Below, in pieces: positions 9,445 to 18,990 of a stretch of 64,000 bases of DNA. The notes under the pieces were generated by a model. That model saw only the letters and a program-made list of their open reading frames with translations, ran no database searches and was not told the DNA's origin. How positions within the stretch are numbered: the first letter of the stretch is position 1; every line of letters begins with the position of its first letter. A program made the position numbers and the translations under genes. Origin of the DNA: Deltaproteobacteria bacterium (GTDB taxonomy: Bacteria; Myxococcota_A; Polyangia; Nannocystales; Nannocystaceae); NCBI GenBank assembly GCA_016709225.1, contig JADJEE010000012.1:2027501-2091500 (forward strand), written 5' to 3'.

Positions 9445-10551
9445 ATGGATGTCGGATCAACCGTGCGACGCGCGGTGCTCATGGGGCTCGTCGCACTGCC
9501 ATGCGCATGCAACGACGTGCGCAGCGATCGGGGCGCGGAGGGTGGCGCGGTCGCGACGATCGCGAGCGCGGCCGACGACTCCGGCGTCGCCCAGGGCACG
9601 CTGGGTGGCGACGGCGACGGCGACGCAGGCCCGGACAGCGGCGCCGATGACGGTCCGCTGGACGGCACGGGCGCGAGCGTGTTCGACGTCGGCGGCCCCT
9701 CGGGCGGCGGTGAGACCGGCCCCGTCATCAACGACGACGAGTGCCAGAAGATCGACTTCCTGTTCGTGATCGACAACTCGGGTTCGATGTTCAACGAGCA
9801 GCAAGCGCTGGTGTCGAGCTTCCCCGGGTTCATCGCTGCGATCCAGCAGAAGGTCAACGCACAGAACTACCAGATCATGGTGGTCGACACGGATGCGGCC
9901 CACGCAAACCTCTGCACCGACGTGTGCATGACGCTGCCCAACTGCTTCGGCACGCCGTGCAACAGCATCCCGACACCCACCGTCTGCGACGAGACCCTGG
10001 GCGCCGGCGTGACCAAGAGCAGCGCCGGCCTCGAGTGCGGCGTGACGGCACCGGATCGCTTCATGGTGGACGCGCAGCCGGATGTCGGCGGGACGTTCGC
10101 GTGCATGGGCAAGGTCGGCATCACCGGGCAAGACGTGGAGCGCCCGATGGACGCGATGGTCGAGGCCGTGACCAGCCAGGCCGAGCCCGGCGCCTGCAAC
10201 CAAGGCTTCCTGCGCGACGACGCAATCTTGGTGGTCACGTTCATCACCGACGAAGAGGACGACGGCGACTCGCTGGGCGACCCCGCCAGCTGGAAGCAGG
10301 CCCTGGTCGCGGCCAAGGCCGGCAACGAGGCGGCCGTGGTGGTGCTCGGCCTGGTCGGCGATCCCGACGTGATGGGTGGCACGTGCGGGCCGCTCGGGCT
10401 CGCCGAGCCTTCACCGCGCCTGCGCACCTTCGCGGAGTCGCTGCAGTTCGGCAGCTGGGGCTCGATCTGCGCGGTCGACTACGCGCCGTTCTTCGCCGAC
10501 GCGGTCGAGGTCATCGACTCGGCGTGCGAGCAGTTCGATCCCGAAGGCTGA
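9445..10551 (+). CDS. VWA-domain lipoprotein
   Basis: A 368-residue exported protein. The N-terminal hydrophobic segment LMGLVALPCAC ends in Cys and suggests lipidation. A Gly/Asp-rich linker runs to about residue 95. The von Willebrand A-like domain starts at KIDFLFVIDNSGSM with an intact DxSxS metal site and continues with VTFITDEEDDGD. Paired Cys in the middle (CTDVCMTLPNCFGTPC) suggest disulfides. Proteins of this shape are common and uncharacterised in myxobacteria. The start is ATG 9445, with GGGGGAA about 10 bases upstream. It is on the same strand as the sigma gene but separated from it by 163 bases. Confidence 0.85.
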   Translation: MDVGSTVRRAVLMGLVALPCACNDVRSDRGAEGGAVATIASAADDSGVAQGTLGGDGDGDAGPDSGADDGPLDGTGASVFDVGGPSGGGETGPVINDDECQKIDFLFVIDNSGSMFNEQQALVSSFPGFIAAIQQKVNAQNYQIMVVDTDAAHANLCTDVCMTLPNCFGTPCNSIPTPTVCDETLGAGVTKSSAGLECGVTAPDRFMVDAQPDVGGTFACMGKVGITGQDVERPMDAMVEAVTSQAEPGACNQGFLRDDAILVVTFITDEEDDGDSLGDPASWKQALVAAKAGNEAAVVVLGLVGDPDVMGGTCGPLGLAEPSPRLRTFAESLQFGSWGSICAVDYAPFFADAVEVIDSACEQFDPEG

Positions 10552-10634
10552 CGCCGCGCTGCCACGCCGCGGCCCCTGGTGCAGGGCCCTCGCACGTCAG
10601 CGACGAGCGTGCGCACGACGACGCGTACCCGTGG

Positions 10635-11192
10635 TCACACCGGCTGCGCGTGCAGCAGCTTCATCAGCACCGTGTGATCGGTGTGATCGCGAACACCCGG
10701 GAGATGCAGCAGGCGCCCGAGCTTGCCGAGCCCATGGTTGTTGAGCAGCTCGAGCGAGTGCATCACGATGCCGCCGGGGTGCTGCGGGTTGCCGACGTCG
10801 ATGTCGACCTCGATGGTCTCGCCCTCGGCCCAGCCGATCTGGACCGACATCACGGCGGTGGTCTGTCGCACCGCGTCGGTGATGCCGTGGTGCCGCGCGA
10901 AGCTGTCCCACTTGAAGGCATGCGTGCCCCGATCGGTGTTGTCGCGCACCGCCGCCACGAACTCGGCGCTGTAGTCGAAGAAGAGCCGGTCGTCGCGGAT
11001 GCCCCCCACGCCGTCCCGCAGGCGCAGCATCGCGACGCCCAGCTGCGCCCGCAGGACCAGCGCGAACGTGATGTCGAAGAACGCCGCGCGGCGATGCTTG
11101 GAGAGGCCATCGAACGCGGCGCCCGAGATGCCCGAGTTGGAGAGGATCTGTCGCTGCCGCGGCCCGAGGCCGTCGAAGTTCGCGTGCGCCAT
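10635..11192 (-). CDS. Conserved-looking protein of unknown function
   Basis: 185 residues from ATG 11192 (MAHANFDGLGPRQRQIL). There is no signal peptide and no membrane helix. The sequence is mixed alpha/beta in look, with good codon-position bias, so it is very likely a real gene; I do not recognise the family. It lies on the same strand as the large helicase gene, about 150 bases downstream of that gene's stop, and is convergent with the VWA lipoprotein. An upstream in-frame extension to 11438 is Arg/Ala-rich and rejected. Confidence 0.7.
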   Translation of the reverse strand: MAHANFDGLGPRQRQILSNSGISGAAFDGLSKHRRAAFFDITFALVLRAQLGVAMLRLRDGVGGIRDDRLFFDYSAEFVAAVRDNTDRGTHAFKWDSFARHHGITDAVRQTTAVMSVQIGWAEGETIEVDIDVGNPQHPGGIVMHSLELLNNHGLGKLGRLLHLPGVRDHTDHTVLMKLLHAQPV

Positions 11193-11344
11193 CGTGATCG
11201 AGCTCCCGAGGGTATGTGCCGCGCAGCGGCTGCGGTTCCCGGCGAGGTGCAGAATTTCCGCCGCCGGCGCGCCTGCACCAGCTCGAACCCCCGCCTGGGG
11301 TGGCGCGAGCTGGCGCGGCCGGCGTGCGGCGCCCGATGGGGCGC

Positions 11345-14300
11345 CTAGCGGCGACGAGTCGCGCGCCGCTCGATCTCCGCCACGACGTCGGCACGGCGGC
11401 GCGACCAGGTCGCCGCATCGACGTGCATCACATCCCATCCCCGCAGCCGCAGCACCGCAGGTCGGTGGAGATGGCGTTCGAAGGCGTCGGCTGCATCGGC
11501 GCCCTCGTCGGTGAGCACCGCGAGTACGAAGTCCGGCGTGTCGGCGGCGCCGATCGCCAGCGGTATGCGGAACTCCGACGCGCCCAGGCCCAGCTCGCAG
11601 CGCAGGCCGGTGCGCTCGAGCGCCAGCGCGATCTGGACCGCGAGCGGCACGTGCCCCTCGAACGAGGCACGCTCGCGCTCGCCCGCGGCGTTGCGTCGGC
11701 GCCCGCGCACGTCGTCGAGCACCTGCTGCGCCTGCAGACGCTGCCCCTTGCCGAGCAGGAATGCGAACTCGAGGTAGGCCTTGAACAGTCGCGGGCCATC
11801 GTGGGTGGCGTCACCGACGTGCAGCAACTCGGGGTCGAACGAGGCGACCACGTAGCACTCGGCCTTGGCGCGGGAGATCGCGACGTTGAGGCGCCGCTCG
11901 CCGCCGCGTTGCCCGAGCGGACCGAAGCGCGCCGGCACGTAGCGCTCGCTCGCGCCGCCCTTGCGGGTGCGCTCGACCGGCGCGTGGCCGAGCGAGAACA
12001 GGATGACGTCGCGCTCGTCGCCCTGCACCGACTCGAGGTTCTTCACGAACGGTCGTCGATCGATGGCATCGACGGTGGTGGCAGCCCGCCACGCCGCGGC
12101 GAATCCGTCGTCGGCGGCGACGCGGGCCTCGACCGCGTCGAGCACGGTCTGACGCTGGCGGAGGTTGAACGTGACGACCCCGATGGTCGGCGGCTCGCTG
12201 CGCGACAGCAGCTCGGCGATGAGCGCCACGACGCGTTCGGCCTCGGGGCGATTGAGCCCGGCGTCGTACTGCCCGCCCTCCACCGCGATCCACCGCAGGG
12301 CCGGCGGCGCGGTGGGCCCCTGCGTCGAGGGGATGGTGAGCAGCTCGCCGTCGTACATCGCGTGGTTGGAGAACGCGATCAACGACTCGTCGCGGCAGCG
12401 GTAGTGCCACTGCAGGCCCGCGTGGGGACAGCGCGCGCGCGCCAGCGCCAGCAACGACTCGGCCGCGAACACGTCGCGCACCGCGAGTTCCTCGGCCGAG
12501 CGATCTTCGTCGTCGGTGCTGCTGGTGCCGAGTTCGAAGTACGACGACGGCGGCATCTGCTTCTCGTCGCCAGCGATGACCACCCGCTGCGCCCGCAGCA
12601 TCACCGGCAGACCCGACTCGACGGTGCACTGCGAGGCCTCGTCGAAGATCACGAGGTCGAACAGCGGCTCGCGCGGGAACAGCACCGTCATGGTCTCGGG
12701 CGACAGCAACCAGCACGGCATCACATCGAGCAGGCCGACGTCGGCGAACTCGCGGACGAAGCGGCGCAGTGGCATCAAGCGGCTCTTCTTGCCGACCTCC
12801 TTGAGCAGCGACTCCTTGGCGCGCTGCGGGTCGCTCCGGCGCGCGCGATAGCCCGCGTTCGGCGTCTGCAGCAGCTCGGCCTGGTCGGCCCGAGCGACGA
12901 TGGCAGCAACCTCGAGCGCTGCGATCTCCGGCTCGAGCCGCGTCATCGTCTCGATCGCACGGTCCGCGCGCTGGGCGGTCGCGATCGTGCCGAGATCGTC
13001 GATGCGTGGCTGCAGGTTGCGGGCGCGCTCCAGCTGCGCCGCCGCCCATGCCCGCGCGATCGACTCGCGCCAGTCGGTGAAGGGGCGACCCGCGAGCGCC
13101 GCGGCCACGCGATCGAGCAACGCCGGCGCGGCCGTCATCGTCTCGCACGCCAGCGCGGTCCAGCCGTCGAGCTCGCGCAGCCGCGTCGCGTCGCGGGCGA
13201 GCCGGTCCGCGAGCTCGCGTAGTGCCGTGGCGTCGTCGCGCAGGACCCACGGGAACACCCCTGCGATGGCCGCCAGCGCCTGCAGCAGCCGCTGTTGCGC
13301 CTCGGACTGCGCGAGACGGTGCGCCGCCCACTCGTCGGTGGCGGCGCGCTCGAGCGAGATGCCGATCGCCGCCAGCGTCGTGGCCGCGGCACGCACCGGG
13401 GCCGCGAGTCCGGCCAGCAGCTGCAAGCGCTCGATCGCCGCGCCCGCGCTGGCGGCATCACCTTGCGCCCGCGCCGACAGTCCGAGCCGCTCGAACAGCG
13501 CCCGCGCTTGCGCCCACGCGCGCGCGGCGTGCAGCCGCGATTGCAGCCGCGCGAGAAACTCGGCATCGAAGCCGGCCGCCGCCTGCTCGGGCCACAGTCG
13601 CACCAGCGACGCGCGCACCTCGGCCCGCGTGCGCCACCACAGCGGCGAGACGATCCGCGTCCAGCGACCGGCGAACGACTGCAGCACCGTCACCGCGCGC
13701 TCGGCGGGATCGTCGACCACGAGCCCGCCGGGGCTCCACTGCGCCAGCGCCTGCGACTCGCCGCGCCAGCGCTCCACGAGCGACGCGACACCGTCGTCGC
13801 CGTGCAGGCACAGCGCGGTGAGCAACGCGATGTCGTCGGGGCCCTGGCAGGCCGCACGCGCGGCGTGCAGCGCGAGCAGACCCTCGCGTGCGCGCGCCAA
13901 CGCGTCGCGATCGACCGGCGCCGGCGCCAGCGCAGCGTCGAAGGCGTCCGCGTGGGCGATGGCGTCGCGAAGCTGCACGCGCATCGCCGTGAGCGCCGCG
14001 TCGTCGTACCCGCGCAGCGAGCCGCGCGCGAGCCCCCGCTGGCGCCACCACGCGCTCGGGGCCCACAGGTCCTGGTGCGGATGCAGCCGCTCGACCAGCT
14101 CGAGCAGTCGCAGCAGGCGTTCGCGATCGATACCCGCGAGCGCGGGATCGACGACGTGGGGCTCGCCGCTGGCGACCATCGTGATGAGCTGGCCGACGCA
14201 CAGGCCGGCGTCGTCGATCCGCTGCGCGAGCAGGTTGCGATCGGCCTCGAGCGCGGCCTTGGCCTGCTCGTACTCCATGCGCAGCAGCTCGAGGCGGCCC

Positions 14301-17077
14301 GGCGGCGAGGCCGAAGGTCGCTTGGCCTCGAGGCGCACCCGCACCCGCTCGAACAACGGCTTGCGGTCCTCGTGCACGTCGTGCACCACCGCGAGGTACT
14401 GTCCGAGGCCCCGAACCTCGAGTCGCTGCCCGACCACGTCGAGCGCCGCACGCTTCTCGGCGACCACCGCCACCCGCTCGCCGCGACGCAGCGCGTCGGC
14501 CACCAGATTGACGATGAGCTGGCTCTTGCCGGTCCCCGGCGGGCCATCGACGACCGTCACGCGGTGGCTGCGACACTGCGCCAGCACGGCGCGCTGGCTG
14601 GGATCGGCCGCGACCACCGGCCAGCCCGGCGCACCCGGGTCGGTCACCGCGGGCTCACCGACCACGCCGGTCGTGGCGGGCAGCAACGCGGCCGCCGAGG
14701 CCAGCACGGTGGCGGGCTCCTTCGCGAGGTCGGCGAGCTCGCGCAGCAGCGCGTCGTAGTCTTGCAGGAGATCGGAGCTCGACTGGGGGAACAACCCCAA
14801 CAGCGCGCACTCCTCGATCGACAGCCGCGGCGGGGCCTGATCGAGGTCGCGGTCGCGATCGCCAAACGGCACCAATGCGGTCGACTCCACCGCCACCGGC
14901 ACGCCGATCTCGCGCAGCTTCGCGAGCATGGCTTCGACCCCGCGCGCGGGATCGGCCACAATGTCGTCGAGCTCGCGTCCGAGTTCGTCGGGGAAGGCGA
15001 GCGTGGCCTTGTTGAAGAGCAGGCGCAACAGCGACTGGTTTGCGATCGGCTCCTCGTCGCTGCGCCGGCGCAGCGAGAAGCCCCGCGCACCGCGACCGTC
15101 ACGCTCGAGCTCGACCGGGAACAGCACCAGCGGTGCTCGCACGCCGTAGCCGACCTCGGTCACGCCGCGCGGCGCGATGTTGCCGACCAACACGGGATAG
15201 CCCACGTACAGCTCGTTGGCGCCGGTCTCCTCGATGCGATCACGGACCTCGCGGTGCAGCTCTCGCAGCTGCGCGGAGCAGGCCTCCGCGGCGTCGTGTC
15301 GGCCGGCGTCGTCGGCGGTCACCAACACCGCCTCACGGCCGCCGCGCACCAAGGTCAGCGTGCGCTCGGCGGTGCCGGGGCGGATCGCATCGAGCGCGAC
15401 GAGATCGAAGCAGCGCCCGCGCACGAGCCGACGCAGCCGCACCGAGGGACTGCGTCCGTCGCCGGAGATCAGCTCGTCGCGCAGCCGCGTGATGGCGTCC
15501 GTCAGCGCCCGCCTCGAGGCGTCGATCGGCGCCGCCGCGGCCGATGGCGGCTGACGGGTCGCCACCAGCCGCACCGGCTGGTCGAGCGGCGCACCGTGCA
15601 GTGGCGGGCTGACCTCGATGCCGCGATCACGGAACAGCTGCGCGAGGGGTGCGAGGGCCTCGGGCGTGGTCGCCTGCACGCCGGCGAGCCGCAGCAGACG
15701 ACGCGGTGCGATCGACGACTCACCGCGACGCTCGACGCTGTCGCACAGCGCGGCGAGGGCGTCGGCAACCTCGTGCTTGCGCACCGGCAGCGGGATCGCG
15801 ACCTGCTCGAGCAGCTCGAGCTCGAGCGGCGACTGCATCGCGGCGATCGCAGGGCGGATCCAGCGGCGGAACTCGCCGCCGTGCCCGAGCGCCTCACCGA
15901 TCGCGAGGATCGTCTGCACCTCGCGCGCGTCGACCACGTCGTCGGCACCCATCACGTGGGTGAGCAGCAAGAACAGGCTGCGCACGAGATCCGGCCCGCC
16001 GGCACGGACCATGCCGCCGGTCTCGTAGAAGCGGGCGAGCGCGACCTCGGGATCGAGCAACTCCGACCAGCCGGGGATGGTGCGACCGAAGGCGTCCTCG
16101 ATCGCGTCGAGCTCCTCGGGCGAGATCACGCCATCGGCAGCGGCGACCAGCACCGCGCACGCGAGCGCGCACTCGCCCAGGAACGCCGGCGGCTCGTCGC
16201 GCGCGTCGAAGTCGACGTCGACGCGGCTCGAACCCAGCGCGCGCGCGATCACGGCATCGACCTCGGCGAGGCTGCGCGTGCTCGCGCCGCGCCCCGTCAG
16301 GCGCTGGTACACATCGCTCTCCGAGAACAGCCACAGCGCCCAGGCGCGCAGGCTGTGCTCGGGGTGCGTGGTCGCGAGCGCGGCTTCACCGGCCGCTAGC
16401 GTGCGATCCATGAGATCTCGCGCCTGCTCGAGGTAGGCCGCGGTGTCCCACGTCAACGCGTCGCCGGGCAGGCCCGTGGTCGCGATCATCTCGAGCCGCA
16501 GCGCTGCGTCGAGATCCTGGCACGCGAGCAGGCCGAAGCGATCGGCCGTGATCTCGCGCGCGACCGCGAGTCGACGCGCGGCCTCGGCCTGGGCGCTCGG
16601 CAACACCCCCGCCTCGGCCAGCTGCAGCCCCGCCAGCGCGGTGGCCCCGAGCTCCGTCCAAGGCCCGTGCGCCAGCCAATGACCCAGCTCGTGCCCGAAC
16701 AACGCCACGGCGGCACCGTCGTCGAGCAGCGTCAACATGCGCCCCTGGATCTCGAGCAGGATCGGCGACTGCACGAAGTGCAGCGCCGCGTTCTCGCGGC
16801 CGCTCGACTGGTAGAGCTCGAGCGCGCCATCGATCGCCAGGGCCGCTCGCGCCGCCTCGGCCTGGGCATGGGCGGCGGGTGCCATCGTCGGCGACAGCGC
16901 GAGCGCGTCGGCGTGCAGGCGGCGACGAATCGCCTCGGCATCACGCGGCACCAGCGAGGCCCGCTGCACCGCGAAGCCGGGGAAGCCGTCGAGCGCGGCG
17001 GCCAGCTGCCGCTCCAGCGAGAACCGCACCGCCTCGACGTCGAGACCGACCAAGCTCGTGCGCGTCGTGGCCGTCAC
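11345..17077 (-). CDS. Giant fusion: M48-like peptidase, TerB-like, DUF4011-like and SF1 helicase
   Basis: 1910 residues. In order: a metallopeptidase-like region with HELGH at 129-133 and EITAD at 175-179, the HExxH...ExxxD arrangement of M48 peptidases; a TerB-like helical region (about 300-400, AAADGVISPEELDAI); a DUF4011-like region (about 620-720, ELYVGYPVLVG, RAPLVLFPVEL); a superfamily 1 helicase with Walker A GPPGTGKS (near 843), Walker B LVIFDEASQ (near 1475) and the C-terminal motor motif LNVAISRAK (near 1730); and a tail (about 1790-1910) resembling the Vsr/MTES_1575 nuclease fold but lacking the usual acidic residues. The start is a GTG overlapping the permease stop by 4 bases (GTGA). 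DUF4011-type helicases with nuclease tails often belong to defence or genome-maintenance systems; the peptidase fusion is unusual. Confidence 0.85.
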   Translation of the reverse strand: MTATTRTSLVGLDVEAVRFSLERQLAAALDGFPGFAVQRASLVPRDAEAIRRRLHADALALSPTMAPAAHAQAEAARAALAIDGALELYQSSGRENAALHFVQSPILLEIQGRMLTLLDDGAAVALFGHELGHWLAHGPWTELGATALAGLQLAEAGVLPSAQAEAARRLAVAREITADRFGLLACQDLDAALRLEMIATTGLPGDALTWDTAAYLEQARDLMDRTLAAGEAALATTHPEHSLRAWALWLFSESDVYQRLTGRGASTRSLAEVDAVIARALGSSRVDVDFDARDEPPAFLGECALACAVLVAAADGVISPEELDAIEDAFGRTIPGWSELLDPEVALARFYETGGMVRAGGPDLVRSLFLLLTHVMGADDVVDAREVQTILAIGEALGHGGEFRRWIRPAIAAMQSPLELELLEQVAIPLPVRKHEVADALAALCDSVERRGESSIAPRRLLRLAGVQATTPEALAPLAQLFRDRGIEVSPPLHGAPLDQPVRLVATRQPPSAAAAPIDASRRALTDAITRLRDELISGDGRSPSVRLRRLVRGRCFDLVALDAIRPGTAERTLTLVRGGREAVLVTADDAGRHDAAEACSAQLRELHREVRDRIEETGANELYVGYPVLVGNIAPRGVTEVGYGVRAPLVLFPVELERDGRGARGFSLRRRSDEEPIANQSLLRLLFNKATLAFPDELGRELDDIVADPARGVEAMLAKLREIGVPVAVESTALVPFGDRDRDLDQAPPRLSIEECALLGLFPQSSSDLLQDYDALLRELADLAKEPATVLASAAALLPATTGVVGEPAVTDPGAPGWPVVAADPSQRAVLAQCRSHRVTVVDGPPGTGKSQLIVNLVADALRRGERVAVVAEKRAALDVVGQRLEVRGLGQYLAVVHDVHEDRKPLFERVRVRLEAKRPSASPPGRLELLRMEYEQAKAALEADRNLLAQRIDDAGLCVGQLITMVASGEPHVVDPALAGIDRERLLRLLELVERLHPHQDLWAPSAWWRQRGLARGSLRGYDDAALTAMRVQLRDAIAHADAFDAALAPAPVDRDALARAREGLLALHAARAACQGPDDIALLTALCLHGDDGVASLVERWRGESQALAQWSPGGLVVDDPAERAVTVLQSFAGRWTRIVSPLWWRTRAEVRASLVRLWPEQAAAGFDAEFLARLQSRLHAARAWAQARALFERLGLSARAQGDAASAGAAIERLQLLAGLAAPVRAAATTLAAIGISLERAATDEWAAHRLAQSEAQQRLLQALAAIAGVFPWVLRDDATALRELADRLARDATRLRELDGWTALACETMTAAPALLDRVAAALAGRPFTDWRESIARAWAAAQLERARNLQPRIDDLGTIATAQRADRAIETMTRLEPEIAALEVAAIVARADQAELLQTPNAGYRARRSDPQRAKESLLKEVGKKSRLMPLRRFVREFADVGLLDVMPCWLLSPETMTVLFPREPLFDLVIFDEASQCTVESGLPVMLRAQRVVIAGDEKQMPPSSYFELGTSSTDDEDRSAEELAVRDVFAAESLLALARARCPHAGLQWHYRCRDESLIAFSNHAMYDGELLTIPSTQGPTAPPALRWIAVEGGQYDAGLNRPEAERVVALIAELLSRSEPPTIGVVTFNLRQRQTVLDAVEARVAADDGFAAAWRAATTVDAIDRRPFVKNLESVQGDERDVILFSLGHAPVERTRKGGASERYVPARFGPLGQRGGERRLNVAISRAKAECYVVASFDPELLHVGDATHDGPRLFKAYLEFAFLLGKGQRLQAQQVLDDVRGRRRNAAGERERASFEGHVPLAVQIALALERTGLRCELGLGASEFRIPLAIGAADTPDFVLAVLTDEGADAADAFERHLHRPAVLRLRGWDVMHVDAATWSRRRADVVAEIERRATRRR

Positions 17078-18924
17078 AGGATCACTCGTACGCCGCCGAG
17101 GGTCTCGATCTGATGCGGGAAGCGGTCGCCCGGCGTGCTGATGAACATGTAGTTCTTCGGCACCGACAAGGTCTGCGACAGCACCTCGATCATCTCGGGC
17201 GTGAAGGTGCCCTCCACCGCCACGAAGTCGATGCGGATCTGCGGATACAGGTGATCGATGCGCGCGAGGTCCTCGCCGAGGTTGGGCGGTGGCTCACCGC
17301 CGGGCGCGAAGACGTGCACCACGATCATGCGCGTGGTCTGCTCGTTCTCCAGCACGTACTGCACCGCACGGTTGAGCTGCGCGGGGCTGTCGCCCTTGGT
17401 GAAGTAGATGATCGATCGACTGTTGATGTGATCGATCGCGCCACGCACGCTGGTGCCGACCCACTCGTTCAGCCGCCGTAGGCCGTCGATCAACGAGCGC
17501 GTGGCCGACAGCGCCGCACGCATCAGCACGACCCGCAGGAACATCACGGCCACGATGCCCGCGGCCGAGAAGAAGTAGATCGCGAACACCCGGATGTTCT
17601 CGGGCGACAGCAACAGGTTGCCGAGCAAGCCCACCAGCACGGCGATGAGCGCGACGCTCACCGCCAGCCAACTCGCCCGGATGTCACGCGGCAGGCGTGC
17701 GCGCTTGCTCTTGAGCAACATGTTGCCGATGGCGAACAGCGCCATCACGCACAGGAACGAGATCGTGTAGACACCGGCCAGCACCTCCACGTCGCCCGCA
17801 GTTGCCGCGAGGATCGAGCAACACACCGCGCAGAAGCCGATGATGATCCAGTGGTTGGTCTTGCGCAGCTCGTTCTCCCGCAGCAACACCTGCGGTAGGC
17901 AGCGATCGAGGCTCATCCGCCGCACCAGGCCGGTGACGCCGACGTACGAGGTGAGCACCGCGCCGGACAGCACCAGCACCGCGTCGACGCTGACCCACGT
18001 GCGCAGCACAGGACCCATGGCCACGTCGCCCATCTGCGCGAGCATGTCGGGTGGCACCGTGGTGATGACGACCAGCGGCAACAAGCCCAGACTCAACAGC
18101 GAGATCAGCGGGTTGAAGGTCGCGACCGCGAGCCACATGTTGCGCAGGGTCTTGGGAAAGACCCCGGGCTTCTGCTCCTCGATGAAGTTGGCCGAGCTCT
18201 CGAAGCCGGAGATCCCGAGCATCGCCGCGGCGAAGCCGTAGAACAGCGCGTGTGAGAGCCCTCCCGGCGGCGGCTCGCCCCAGTTCGCCGACAGCAGCGA
18301 GGGGTCGCGGATGATGGTGATGATGCCGGCGATGCACAGCACCGTCAGCGTCACGATGTGGAAGAAGAAGATCGCGACGGCGACGACCGCCGACTCGCTG
18401 ATGCCGACGACGTTCAGGAACGCGAACAGCCCCAGCAACCCGATCGTGGCCCAGAACACGTCGAGTCCGGCCACGAGGTTGTGGGCGTAGTGCATCGCCT
18501 CGCCGGCGCTGATGACCGCAGTCGCGACGTACGACAGCAGCGTGAGCACGGCCGCACCCGCGGCGAGCTTCTTGTTGGTGGTGTTGAGCAACACGGTGTA
18601 CGTGCCACCGTTGAGGGGCAGCGCGCTGCCGACCTCGGCGTAGACCGTGCGGAACAGGTACAACACCGCCGCGACCACCGCGAGCACGATCGGCGCGTAG
18701 CGCCCGGCCTGGGCCGCGCACAGTGCCGAGACGTAGAGGCAGCTCGAGGTGATGTCGTTGCCGCAGATCGCAGTCGACGCCCACGTGCCCAGGTAGTTCT
18801 TGTGGGGCTGGTCGAGGTGCTTGACCGCGACCTTGGAGGTGTCCAGCCCCGTCAGTCGCGTGGCGGTGCCCCAGCCCGCGAAATCCCACGACTCGGAGGT
18901 GGATGCAGCGGGATCGTCGGCCAT
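17074..18924 (-). CDS. APC-family amino acid permease with Usp-like cytoplasmic tail
   Basis: Integral membrane transporter of about 616 residues (624 if ATG 18948 is used). Twelve or so hydrophobic helices span about residues 50-470, with the APC signature near the start (GNDITSSCLYVSAL, then VGSALPLNGGTY). The last 130 residues are soluble and alternate strands and helices (SIIYFTKGDSPAQLNRA, MIVVHVFAPGG), resembling a universal-stress-type or related regulatory domain. Substrate cannot be told from the sequence. Its stop overlaps the GTG of the giant helicase gene, so the two are translationally coupled; no functional link between them is known to me. Neither start has a clear Shine-Dalgarno. 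Confidence 0.88.
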   Translation of the reverse strand: MADDPAASTSESWDFAGWGTATRLTGLDTSKVAVKHLDQPHKNYLGTWASTAICGNDITSSCLYVSALCAAQAGRYAPIVLAVVAAVLYLFRTVYAEVGSALPLNGGTYTVLLNTTNKKLAAGAAVLTLLSYVATAVISAGEAMHYAHNLVAGLDVFWATIGLLGLFAFLNVVGISESAVVAVAIFFFHIVTLTVLCIAGIITIIRDPSLLSANWGEPPPGGLSHALFYGFAAAMLGISGFESSANFIEEQKPGVFPKTLRNMWLAVATFNPLISLLSLGLLPLVVITTVPPDMLAQMGDVAMGPVLRTWVSVDAVLVLSGAVLTSYVGVTGLVRRMSLDRCLPQVLLRENELRKTNHWIIIGFCAVCCSILAATAGDVEVLAGVYTISFLCVMALFAIGNMLLKSKRARLPRDIRASWLAVSVALIAVLVGLLGNLLLSPENIRVFAIYFFSAAGIVAVMFLRVVLMRAALSATRSLIDGLRRLNEWVGTSVRGAIDHINSRSIIYFTKGDSPAQLNRAVQYVLENEQTTRMIVVHVFAPGGEPPPNLGEDLARIDHLYPQIRIDFVAVEGTFTPEMIEVLSQTLSVPKNYMFISTPGDRFPHQIETLGGVRVIL

Positions 18925-18990
18925 GGGCAGGCCGGCACTGTATCGCATCGCGTTCGCACGCGCGATCGCGCCCGCCCACGTGCGAACACG

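Noticed and set aside
10552..10634. Short hairpins between the VWA lipoprotein gene and the opposing gene
   Set aside because: Stems of five or six base pairs with a bulge or long loop and no T-run; within chance for this G+C content.
13295..16399. A 1034-codon open frame on the plus strand
   Set aside because: It is antisense to the giant helicase gene; its translation is Arg/Gly/His-rich with no domain, a normal by-product of 70% G+C sequence.
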